Below are positions 7,015-13,718 of a stretch of DNA of 14,283 bases, piece after piece. A program made the position numbers and the translations under genes. Source of the stretch: Pseudomonadota bacterium. GTDB taxonomy: Bacteria > Pseudomonadota > Alphaproteobacteria > Rhizobiales > Aestuariivirgaceae. Position 1 is the first letter of the stretch, and each line of letters opens with the position of its first letter. The stretch spans positions 1-14,283 of the forward strand of contig JAEKFU010000560.1 of the NCBI GenBank assembly GCA_016522385.1, read 5' to 3'. The notes under the pieces are model-generated. The model saw only the letters and a list, made by a program, of their open reading frames with translations. It was not told where the DNA came from and did not search any database.

Positions 7015-8064
7015 TTACAGGTATCTCACAAGGGACAGCTGCTGCAGCCGGCCCGTGACCGCGTAAGAGACTTCGATCTGGTTGATCAGTTGATTGATCC
7101 GGGTTGAGGTTTCGTAGGCATCGACGGATTCCAGCTGCGCAGCGTCATTGTTGAGAATGTCGATCTGCAGCGACATCATCCTGTCCGCACGTTCGATACG
7201 CTCCTGGGTGATCCCCATCTCGCCCTGCAGGAAAGACATCTCGGAAATCGCTTCAGACGCCAGCGCAACGGCCGTATCACTGACCGCCTGGAATGCCTGT
7301 TTGTTTAGGTCCTCGCCAGCCAAGTCGGCCATCATGGTGAAGGCCTTGGCTAGCTTGCGGAACGGTTCCAGGTTGGCGTTCGTTCCGGTCTCAACCACAC
7401 TGCCGGGTGAAATTCGGCTGGTGACATTCTGGTCAGCCGCCGCCGACCAGTCCGACGTCCAAGCTGCCGGCTCGAACAACGTCGCAAAGGTGCCATCGAG
7501 GAACGTCTGCATGTCGGTTGCAGAAATCGCCGCAACAGCAGGGTCCGACTGAGTAATCCCGAATTCGGTAAGGAATGCCGAGTCGACCGCCAGCTTTGAA
7601 GAAGGTGGCGGCGATGAAAAATAGTTGGCGATGGTTTCAAGATCAGTATTGATGCCCGAGAACAACTGCTCGCCATTAAACGACGTGTTGAGCTGGGAGA
7701 TCATGTAGGACAGAGCGACCCGCCCGTCCTGTGGCGCGACTTCCTGGCCGATAAACCCATCCCGGGAAGCGATTACGGTGTCGACAAATTCCTGCGCCCT
7801 TTCAACCAGCCCGGACATGATTTCCTGTGTCATGTCAAGCCGGGTCGCGACCAGGGCATTGGTATCGATGATTTGGTTCAACCGGGAATGCTCGAAGCGC
7901 ACCGACACAGCGCGACCGGTCTTGTGGCCCAGTGCCATCCCGACATCGAAATGCCGGCCGGTCGACAACTCGCTCTGCAAACCAACAAGATCAGACTGCA
8001 TCCTGGTCAGAGACAAGCGAACCACATTGTTGAGGCCCAAGGTGGAGACGGGTGTGGTTTTCAT
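7015..8064 (-). CDS. flgL: Hook-filament junction protein FlgL (HAP3)
   Basis: FlgL joins the hook-associated ring of FlgK to the flagellin filament and is exported through the hook channel. The 349-residue protein has the flagellin-like architecture: an N-terminal helical domain (SRMQ-like LSLTRMQSDLVGLQSELSTG, then long coiled segments ending near residue 110), a variable middle rich in Ala, Ser and Asp, and a C-terminal helical domain (DAYETSTRINQLINQIEVSY) that ends in RYL. These are the two chains that form the D0 coiled coil. Length is in the normal FlgL range. The ATG lies five bases after the flgK stop, with a GGGA-type ribosome site inside the end of flgK. The absence of flagellin genes beside it, the pairing with flgK and the short D2/D3 region argue against it being a flagellin. 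Confidence 0.94.
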   Translation of the reverse strand: MKTTPVSTLGLNNVVRLSLTRMQSDLVGLQSELSTGRHFDVGMALGHKTGRAVSVRFEHSRLNQIIDTNALVATRLDMTQEIMSGLVERAQEFVDTVIASRDGFIGQEVAPQDGRVALSYMISQLNTSFNGEQLFSGINTDLETIANYFSSPPPSSKLAVDSAFLTEFGITQSDPAVAAISATDMQTFLDGTFATLFEPAAWTSDWSAAADQNVTSRISPGSVVETGTNANLEPFRKLAKAFTMMADLAGEDLNKQAFQAVSDTAVALASEAISEMSFLQGEMGITQERIERADRMMSLQIDILNNDAAQLESVDAYETSTRINQLINQIEVSYAVTGRLQQLSLVRYL

Positions 8065-8069
8065 GCGAC

Positions 8070-9539
8070 CTATCCCGCTGCCTGCAGCAATGCGGCATAC
8101 ATGCTGTCAATCGCGGACATCAGTCTGGCCGAAGCCTCGTAGGAACGCTCCAACTCCAGCAAAATCGTCATCTCTTCATCAACATTCACGCCTGTAGCCT
8201 GTGACAGAGCCTGCGTTGCACGTTCATGGATGGCGTTCTGATAACTTGATTCTGATTCAGTGGTTTGGCGCAAGTTCTCAAACCAGGAAACTGAGGAACT
8301 TGCGTAACCCGAGATACTGGCGGCAGCAGTCGTGCCGGCGGCCGGATCAAAAGAGCGCGTGTCTGACAGGTTGCCAAGCAGCTCTTGCAGTCTGTCTGGA
8401 AACCCGACCGCGCCGGTCACATTGTAAGCATAAGCAGCGCCCGCTATGCCACCATCGCGCAGCAGTACGGCATTGCCACCTTGTGCGGGATCAACACTTG
8501 CATTGACGGTGATTTGGCTTGCCAGGCCGGTCGAGACAATACCTGTTGGCGGCACGGCGGGGCCACCTGGATAAGTGAACAGTCCGGTCGCATCCGGCAA
8601 ACTAGGCGGCACCGACTGGTCCTGCTCGGCAAACGTTTCGATCAGCCCGCGGGCGATTTCATCGAGCTGGGTCTGATAGGTCACTGTGTGCGTGTCGCGG
8701 ATAGCCGACAGTCCGACCAGCCGGCCGGACCGGATCGGCATAACTGCTGTATCGCCGGTGACCGGCACACCGTCGACATAAACCGCATTGCCTGTGAGGC
8801 CCGCTACGTAGATATCGGTTGACTGGTAGGTCACCGGCCGGGCGGTCTTTTCAAATAATGTGACACCGCTATCGGTAAAGATCGCAATGTCGTTGTCTGT
8901 CCGCGGTACCGTGCGAATGCCGATTTCTTCCGAAAGCTGGCGCAGTATCCCATCTCGGATATCAAGCTGATCGTTCAGATCACCGTCGAGATGCTGGCTT
9001 TTGACGATGGTCGTATTGACCTCCTCGAACTGGGCCAACAGGGAATTAATGTTGTCGACCGATGCCGCCATGTCGCTATCCGCCTGTGCGCGAATCTGCT
9101 GGACCGTCGTCGAGGCATTGTTAAGCGCGCTGGTAAGCTCGTTTGCCCTCACAATTGCCGCCTGGGCTCTGATCAGATCGTTCGGCGCGTCTGAGTACAA
9201 CTGCAGCGCATTCTCCAGTTCGCCGATCAATGCCGTCGGCGATTGCCCCAACTCGGGATCACCGATGGTTCTTTCCAGTTGACTAAGGGCATCCAGTATC
9301 GCCTGCTCGCCGGCCGCATTGGACGAAACATTGAGCAACCGGTCGAACAGCAACTTGTCGGTTGACCGGGTGACAGAGACCACCCGCACCCCGCCGCCAG
9401 GTGGTGTTGTGATGTTTGCACCGCGGCGAACATATCCTTCATCGCCGGCACTGGCCAGGTTGCGGGATACCACTGCCGTTTCCGTTGAAAACGCGGCAAG
9501 TGCGGATTTCGCAATACTGAGACCTGCGGTCAAAGTCAT
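8070..9539 (-). CDS. flgK: Hook-filament junction protein FlgK (HAP1)
   Basis: FlgK is the exported hook-associated protein that sits directly on the hook. Its 489 residues begin with the rod/hook family N-terminus (LSIAKSALAAFSTETAVVSR then NLASAGDEGYVRR), where NLASAGDEGY corresponds to the usual NIANA.T.GY. A helical zone at about 90-200 (ELENALQLYSDAPNDLIRAQ) is typical of FlgK. A beta-rich middle region follows, and the protein ends with GVNVDEEMTILLELERSYEA and SARLMSAIDSMYAALLQ, the classical C-terminal helix in which E..N/L..YQASA is conserved. It starts at ATG 9539, 24 bases after flgE. A convincing ribosome site is not visible (only GGAC far upstream), so translation may depend on the upstream gene. 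Confidence 0.95.
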   Translation of the reverse strand: MTLTAGLSIAKSALAAFSTETAVVSRNLASAGDEGYVRRGANITTPPGGGVRVVSVTRSTDKLLFDRLLNVSSNAAGEQAILDALSQLERTIGDPELGQSPTALIGELENALQLYSDAPNDLIRAQAAIVRANELTSALNNASTTVQQIRAQADSDMAASVDNINSLLAQFEEVNTTIVKSQHLDGDLNDQLDIRDGILRQLSEEIGIRTVPRTDNDIAIFTDSGVTLFEKTARPVTYQSTDIYVAGLTGNAVYVDGVPVTGDTAVMPIRSGRLVGLSAIRDTHTVTYQTQLDEIARGLIETFAEQDQSVPPSLPDATGLFTYPGGPAVPPTGIVSTGLASQITVNASVDPAQGGNAVLLRDGGIAGAAYAYNVTGAVGFPDRLQELLGNLSDTRSFDPAAGTTAAASISGYASSSVSWFENLRQTTESESSYQNAIHERATQALSQATGVNVDEEMTILLELERSYEASARLMSAIDSMYAALLQAAG

Positions 9540-9563
9540 GGGTTTGTGCTTTTTAAGGGTCCA

Positions 9564-10823
9564 TTACCGACTAAGGTTGACGAGCACATCGAGCAGTTCA
9601 GAACCAGTCTGGAACACCCGGGAGTTGGCAGTGTAACTTCGCTGCGCCTCTATGACCGTGGTCAATTCGTTGGCCAGGTCAACGGTCGACTTCTCAAGCG
9701 CTCCGGACACGATCGTGCCCAGTCCGCCGGTTTCGGCAAAGCTGATCTGAACGTCGCCCGAAAGAGCCGTCGGCTGGAAAACGTTGCCAGTGGCCACAGC
9801 AAGGTTGTCGGGGCTTGCAACATTGGCCAGCGGAATCTGATAAAGCGCAACCCGGGCACCATTGTCATAGGTCGCATAGACAACGCCATCGCCACTAATC
9901 TCGAAAAGATCAACAGAGCTTGGTGCATTGCCGTCCACCGCGACATCAATCACCGTATAGTCGGTTGCTAGCTGGGTGGTCTGCGACATGTCGATTGTCA
10001 GCGCCGCGCCGTTCGGAACCGGAACCGTGATCAAGCTCGTACTGGCACCAGCCAGTTGGCCGTCCGTCGCATTGTAGGTCAGCGTATCCGTGCTCAACGG
10101 CCCTGCGGCATAGGGGAATCCACCGGTCGCTGCGGCATCGGCCCGATCGTAAACGGTAACTTCCCACGTCTCTGCCGCCGTTTTGGCTGCGTAGATGTCC
10201 AGAACGACCTCATTGCCAAGGTTGTCGATGGCAACGATCGAGGTCTTGCCGGCAAAATCTGCGGTCGCCGCATTGGCCGACGGCAAATCGGCCGGCGCCG
10301 TCACCGGGGCGTTTGAAGGAAAATTGACTTGGAAGTTGCCCGCGACCGATGGCGTCGCCTGCAGCGCCAGGTTGAAGATATTCACCTCCTCCAGACCGGC
10401 AAAGCCGTTGGCAACGGCATTCGCCGCGCCGTTGCTGACGCTGTAGCCCATGAGTATGTAGCCACCTGCGTTGATCAGCCGACCATCACCGTCCGGCACA
10501 AACGAACCGGCCCTGGTGAGGAAATTTGCACCGTCGGTATCCGAAACGACAAAAAAGCCATTGCCGTTCACCGCGAGATCGGTAATCGACGTTGTGTATT
10601 CCAGGCTACCCTGCGTGGTGATTTCGTTACGAATGGTGGTCAGGACGCCGCCGGAAACGTAACTACCGGTGCTGTTCTGCGGCACCAGGCTCGAAAATTC
10701 CAAAGAAGCGCGTTTGTACCCAGCGGTATCCGTATTGGCGATATTGTCGGCCGCGGTGGCCAATCGGCTCGCCTGGGCATTCATGCCCGATACACTGGTA
10801 CGCATTACTCCGCCAAAGGTCAT
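9564..10823 (-). CDS. flgE: Flagellar hook protein FlgE
   Basis: FlgE polymerises into the flexible hook outside the outer membrane. The 419-residue protein starts MTFGGVMRTSVSGMNAQASR, then ADNIANTDTAGYKR, the rod/hook N-terminal signature. It ends with VDLANELTTVIEAQRSYTAN and SRVFQTGSELLDVLVNL, the matching C-terminal helix; together these form the D0 coiled coil. Between them are the FlgE D1/D2 beta domains, including the region with VNGNGFFVV and GSFVPDGDGRLINAGGYILMGY, seen in hook proteins. Length is close to the rhizobial form (about 400-420). ATG 10823 is chosen because GGAG lies eight bases upstream and MRTSVSGM begins a few residues in, as in relatives. It opens the long flgE-to-tail gene run after a 107-base gap from rem, so a promoter may lie in that gap. 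Confidence 0.96.
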   Translation of the reverse strand: MTFGGVMRTSVSGMNAQASRLATAADNIANTDTAGYKRASLEFSSLVPQNSTGSYVSGGVLTTIRNEITTQGSLEYTTSITDLAVNGNGFFVVSDTDGANFLTRAGSFVPDGDGRLINAGGYILMGYSVSNGAANAVANGFAGLEEVNIFNLALQATPSVAGNFQVNFPSNAPVTAPADLPSANAATADFAGKTSIVAIDNLGNEVVLDIYAAKTAAETWEVTVYDRADAAATGGFPYAAGPLSTDTLTYNATDGQLAGASTSLITVPVPNGAALTIDMSQTTQLATDYTVIDVAVDGNAPSSVDLFEISGDGVVYATYDNGARVALYQIPLANVASPDNLAVATGNVFQPTALSGDVQISFAETGGLGTIVSGALEKSTVDLANELTTVIEAQRSYTANSRVFQTGSELLDVLVNLSR

Positions 10824-10850
10824 CTGTCTTACTCCGGGTCAGTTGAGTCA

Positions 10851-10865
10851 CTTCACACAGTGAAG
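10851..10865. repeat. Short perfect dyad between rem and flgE (possible operator)
   Basis: The sequence cttcacacagtgaag is a 6-bp perfect inverted repeat with a 3-base centre. It ends 28 bases before the flgE start and 66 bases after the rem stop, in the only intergenic stretch between them (10824-10930). Without a T-tract it is a poor terminator. An operator or mRNA leader hairpin for flgE is more plausible. I see no convincing -35/-10 pair in this gap. Confidence 0.35.
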
Positions 10866-10930
10866 CACGACGACCTTGCGCAAAGCTGGAGCGCTAACCG
10901 GCGATGTCGGGGGGTGAAGTCAGGCCCTGG

Positions 10931-11605
10931 TCAGGCAGCATTGAGGCAGTACCCAAGATAGCGCTTCGAATCGACGGGGTCTTTGCCAAGCCGGGCCCGC
11001 AGCTTCTTACGCAGTTTCGACACATGGCTCTCAATGACGCTCTCATCCACTTCGTCATCAAAGATGCCGTAGACCGAATTGAACAGCTGCGTCTTGGTCA
11101 CGCGTCGCCCAGCATTCTTGGCAAGATATTCAAGGATCCGCCTTTCCCGGCGCGGCAGCGGCAACAGCTGATTATTGACTTGCGGGTCACGGCCATCGAA
11201 ATAGACCGTAAGCTCACCGACAACTTTGTGCGGGCTTTCCTCGACACCACCGCGGCTGACGATCGCTGCGATGCGGGCCAAGATCTCACGAACATGCACC
11301 GGCTTGCGGACCACATCGTCCACACCGGCTTCGAAAAGCTTCAAGGTCTGCTCCAGTCCTTCATTCTCGTTCATTGCAAGAACCGGTGCCGGAGAACGTC
11401 CCCGAATAATCTTCGGATACGAGGCCTGACGATCACAATTGCCGATAACGAAGGCTTCAACCGCCATCAGATCCGGTTCAGGCGCACTCTCGACCCAATC
11501 CTCAAATTCAGGTGGCTCAAAACCGATCGATGAGATGCCTTCACGGGCAAATCCCGACTCATATGCATCAGTCACAAGCGGACGTTCATCAACGAGAATA
11601 ATCAC
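10931..11605 (-). CDS. rem: Motility regulator Rem, OmpR-like with a modified receiver domain
   Basis: Rem is the transcriptional activator of late motility genes in rhizobia, acting below VisN/VisR in S. meliloti. From GTG 11605 the protein has 224 residues, matching the roughly 223 I recall for the S. meliloti protein. Residues 1-115 form a receiver fold: the acidic pair D6/E7 after MIILV, the AGVDDVVRKP segment with the conserved Lys (about K101) and Pro, and the helix EILARIAAIV. At the phosphorylation site, PDLMAVEAFVIG aligns with PDLILLDLMLPG of OmpR, so Glu50 replaces the Asp. Residues about 140-224 are a winged-helix DNA-binding domain (LLPLPRRERRILEYLAKNAG, then VDESVIESHVSKLRKKLRAR, ending RYLGYCLNAA). 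The GTG start is supported by GGGGGA six bases upstream. A longer frame from a TTG at 11674 lacks a ribosome site and would add a non-family N-terminus. Confidence 0.93.
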   Translation of the reverse strand: MIILVDERPLVTDAYESGFAREGISSIGFEPPEFEDWVESAPEPDLMAVEAFVIGNCDRQASYPKIIRGRSPAPVLAMNENEGLEQTLKLFEAGVDDVVRKPVHVREILARIAAIVSRGGVEESPHKVVGELTVYFDGRDPQVNNQLLPLPRRERRILEYLAKNAGRRVTKTQLFNSVYGIFDDEVDESVIESHVSKLRKKLRARLGKDPVDSKRYLGYCLNAA

Positions 11606-11611
11606 CGGAAA

Positions 11612-11617
11612 TCCCCC
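11612..11617 (-). promoter_or_regulatory. Ribosome-binding site of rem
   Basis: GGGGGA on the minus strand, six bases before the GTG at 11605, fixes the rem start and leaves a 5' leader of roughly 70 bases if the candidate promoter upstream is used. Confidence 0.7.
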
Positions 11618-11681
11618 AAGCTTTAAGTACCCCAGCCGCTCAATTACCAAGCGATCAATCTTAAGTAGTATCAAAAAAAGT

Positions 11682-11710
11682 ATTACAATTTATAGTTTAT
11701 AAATCGTAAA
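11682..11710 (-). promoter_or_regulatory. Candidate sigma70-type promoter of rem
   Basis: On the minus strand TTTACG (11705-11710) and TGTAAT (11682-11687) are separated by 17 bases. They match four of six and five of six consensus positions. The region is strikingly AT-rich compared with the rest of the window. It would start transcription near 11675, ahead of rem, in agreement with rem having its own promoter in S. meliloti (known family behaviour). Confidence 0.55.
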
Positions 11711-11717
11711 CAGTTTG

Positions 11718-11757
11718 GTAACTATTGGCACAGCTAGAAGGTCCTGTAACCTATTGG
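11718..11757. repeat. Direct repeat upstream of the rem promoter (candidate activator site)
   Basis: gtaactattgg (11718-11728) recurs as gtaacctattgg (11746-11757), with one extra C, 28 bases apart. Both copies lie just upstream of the candidate -35 element, the usual place for a class I/II activator. VisN/VisR, known activators of rem in S. meliloti, are the obvious candidates, but the link is inference. Confidence 0.45.
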
Positions 11758-11764
11758 AAAACAA

Positions 11765-11782
11765 GAGATTTCAGAGATTTCA
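11765..11782. repeat. Tandem 9-bp repeat near the end of the transglycosylase gene spacer
   Basis: gagatttca occurs twice back to back (11765-11773 and 11774-11782). It lies within the 201-base gap, about 90 bases upstream of the predicted rem transcription start. It may be part of the regulatory region or chance. Confidence 0.3.
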
Positions 11783-11806
11783 AGGATCAGGCAGTGCGCC
11801 GTATGA

Positions 11807-12397
11807 TCAACGGCAGAAGCGGCGTGCCGGCTTTGTCCACTGCGCAAATCCGGTCGCAACCATGTTGCTAATGACACGGCACACATAGCGCTTCTGCGCC
11901 GCGTTATTGGTCGGCCCGGCGTGATACCTGGCCACAGCAAGGGTCCAGGTTTTTTCACGGATTTTGAGCTCGCTCAAGAACCGAGCCGCATATGCAACGT
12001 TCTGTTCGGGATCGAACATGTCCATCAGCGAAGCAAACTCGCGGCGATGCCAGTAATGGTTGATTTGCATGCAACCGACATCGATCAGCCGGGCACCGTC
12101 GCGCCGGGCACGCTGGAAGCGTCCAATCGCCTCGCGCAGGCTACCGGCAAACTCGGCTCGCCCCTCGATGTTCATGGCAAAGGGGTGCAGCGATCCTTTG
12201 CGGCCGCTCTCCGTCAGTCCCACAGCATAGAGAATACCTAGCGGCACACGGTGAAGTTTCGAGTAGCGCACCATGTGACGTTCGCAGACCGATGCGTCAG
12301 CGGCCTGGGCAATCGGCGCTAAGCTACAGATACAACTCGCTACGACTGCTGGACGCAGAATCCGCGCCAGGTTCATCGCTCGCTTCTGCACCGGCAT
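11807..12397 (-). CDS. Secreted SLT-type lytic transglycosylase of the flagellar cluster
   Basis: This 196-residue protein is a small peptidoglycan lytic transglycosylase (SLT, goose-lysozyme-like fold) that cleaves the MurNAc-GlcNAc bond. A signal peptide is visible: basic MPVQKRAMNLARILRP, a hydrophobic core, then PIAQA/AD with cleavage near residue 32. The catalytic Glu is about residue 63 in YAVGLTESG. The downstream GCMQIN and ARYHAGPTN motifs are those of SLT enzymes. It lies between fliK and rem, as in other rhizobia, and probably opens the cell wall for rod passage, as SltF does in Rhodobacter. I start it at ATG 12397, with AAGGAG seven bases upstream. The reading frame extends 34 codons further up, but that part is unlike a signal peptide. 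The gene overlaps fliK by 74 bases, which is unusual here. Confidence 0.9.
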   Translation of the reverse strand: MPVQKRAMNLARILRPAVVASCICSLAPIAQAADASVCERHMVRYSKLHRVPLGILYAVGLTESGRKGSLHPFAMNIEGRAEFAGSLREAIGRFQRARRDGARLIDVGCMQINHYWHRREFASLMDMFDPEQNVAYAARFLSELKIREKTWTLAVARYHAGPTNNAAQKRYVCRVISNMVATGFAQWTKPARRFCR

Positions 12398-13718
12398 TGT
12401 CATGCTCCTTTGAACGTGGCGAGGCGCCGTGCTTGTCGGTTTGCGGGTCATCGCGCAGCATGGAGCCGCTATGCCTCGCGTCCTGATCTTGGGTTGCAAA
12501 CGCGTTGCCCGGCGTCGACTGAGCGTTGTCCGGGTTTGAAATTTGAACGGTTACAGGATCGGGCAGTGAACCTGCTGCCTGCAGGATCGTATTCAGCGTT
12601 GCACGGTCGTTTCGCAACAAGGCGGCGGTTTCTGCGAGCTGTGGCTGAATGTGCACCAGCATGCCCTGGCCTTTCATGTGCATCCTGACCACTACACCGC
12701 CCAAATGACCCGGCTCAAGGTGCAGATGTATTATCTTGACCGGTGTGCCTGACGGGGATGGAGTGTTTGCCGGCATGATCTCAACGGCTGGCATTGCCTG
12801 TGCCGCTGTCCGGCTTGTAGACGTCCGCGTTATCACGTTCTCGGCTATCTGAAAACTCGTCGGGCGGACCGAATCCAAGTGCGTTTCCACTTGTACAACA
12901 GTGACCTTCACACCCCGGTGATCGCTGATTTTGCCAATTGTCTCCCTGTGATCCAGCGATGTCAAAGCGGATTCATTTTGCGGCGTGACTCTAAGGCGCA
13001 CGTCCGGTTCAGGTTGGTTCATCGCCTTCACGGCCTGCTCGCCAACTCTGTCCATCACACTCACGCGCCGTGCAGTACCCGTTGTCTGACCATTCCTGTG
13101 TTCGTCGGCCCGGCGGAGCGCCGCCAAGCTCAAGTGTTGAACCACCATGGTGCGGGCCGGCTCTGATTGCAGCGCGCCCGGTTGTGTCATCAACAGGCGC
13201 CTTTCATCCCTTATCCGCAATCGATCGGCGGACCCATCGTCCAACATTGGTGCTTCATCTGCCGATAGTGCTTCATCTGCCGATAGTGCTTCATCTGCCG
13301 ATCCGGATGTCGCAATGCTGACTTCATCTCGGTTTGACAAACCAAGTCCCGCCCCGGCGCCTGGCAAGCCGTCGGGTAATTCCGGCTGTTGCATACTGTG
13401 AGGTATATCCGGAACCACCGTTTCATCAATCTGAACAAACGCAGACGTAATGGGCCTCTCTTCCAGCGGCAATGCTGAATTTGCCAATATCGGCACCTGC
13501 AGCACTGAGCCTTGCGGCATTTGAGGCCGCCCGGCATGCTCAGGCAAAGGCATCGGACTCGCGGCCAAAAGGTCCAGAAATCCCGTTGCCTGGCCAGTTT
13601 GACCGGCTGCTCCCGAAACTGGCTGCAAAGCCGGACCGGTGTTGCCTTTCAAGGGCGTGCCGGCTTGTTTGGGCAGGGATATTGGCGCTTGCGGAAATTT
13701 GGTTGGCAGCTGGGTCAT
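12324..13718 (-). CDS. fliK: Flagellar hook-length control protein FliK (formerly MotD)
   Basis: FliK is exported during hook growth and switches the export gate from hook to filament substrates at the right hook length. In S. meliloti the gene at this position was first called motD. The 464-residue protein has a long low-complexity N-terminal part rich in Pro, Gln, Ala and Asp, as expected of a molecular ruler. The conserved hook-length domain begins near residue 328: KIIHLHLEPGHLGGVVVRMH, then HIQPQLAETAALLRNDRATL, matching the L.L.P..LG.V.V.. and L...L..L..aL signatures. A disordered tail rich in Asp, Ser and Glu follows (about 400-464). Residues 140-157 are three copies of SADEAL. The ATG overlaps the motC stop as ATGA. 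The 3' end overlaps the transglycosylase gene by 74 bases. Confidence 0.92.
   Translation of the reverse strand: MTQLPTKFPQAPISLPKQAGTPLKGNTGPALQPVSGAAGQTGQATGFLDLLAASPMPLPEHAGRPQMPQGSVLQVPILANSALPLEERPITSAFVQIDETVVPDIPHSMQQPELPDGLPGAGAGLGLSNRDEVSIATSGSADEALSADEALSADEAPMLDDGSADRLRIRDERRLLMTQPGALQSEPARTMVVQHLSLAALRRADEHRNGQTTGTARRVSVMDRVGEQAVKAMNQPEPDVRLRVTPQNESALTSLDHRETIGKISDHRGVKVTVVQVETHLDSVRPTSFQIAENVITRTSTSRTAAQAMPAVEIMPANTPSPSGTPVKIIHLHLEPGHLGGVVVRMHMKGQGMLVHIQPQLAETAALLRNDRATLNTILQAAGSLPDPVTVQISNPDNAQSTPGNAFATQDQDARHSGSMLRDDPQTDKHGASPRSKEHDNAGAEASDEPGADSASSSRSELYL
12405..12410 (-). promoter_or_regulatory. Ribosome-binding site of the lytic transglycosylase gene
   Basis: AAGGAG on the minus strand, inside fliK, stands seven bases before the ATG at 12397 and only one base before an ATG at 12403. 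It therefore favours 12397 and allows independent initiation within fliK. Confidence 0.75.
13251..13302 (-). repeat. 18-bp tandem repeat, three copies, in fliK
   Basis: tgcttcatctgccgatag occurs at 13251-13268 and 13269-13286, with a third 16-base copy at 13287-13302. The copies are identical where complete and keep the frame, encoding SADEAL repeats in the FliK ruler region. Identity at the DNA level suggests recent expansion by slippage. Confidence 0.9.

Noticed and set aside
10329..11533. Two long plus-strand reading frames (about 210 codons each) opposite flgE and rem
   Set aside because: They lie antisense to well-recognised genes, have low-complexity Arg/Gly-rich translations, no family resemblance and no ribosome sites. 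They are a by-product of GC-rich codon use on the other strand.
11606..11674. Extended rem start at a TTG (11674)
   Set aside because: It would add 23 residues ahead of the receiver's first strand and has no ribosome site. GTG 11605 has GGGGGA and gives the length expected of Rem.
12398..12499. Upstream extension of the transglycosylase frame to 12499
   Set aside because: The extra 34 residues are basic and Cys-rich, would put the signal peptide in the middle of the protein and lie deeper in fliK. The strong ribosome site supports 12397.
13251..13302. CRISPR-like array
   Set aside because: The repeats are back to back with no spacers and lie in frame within fliK. It is a coding tandem repeat.
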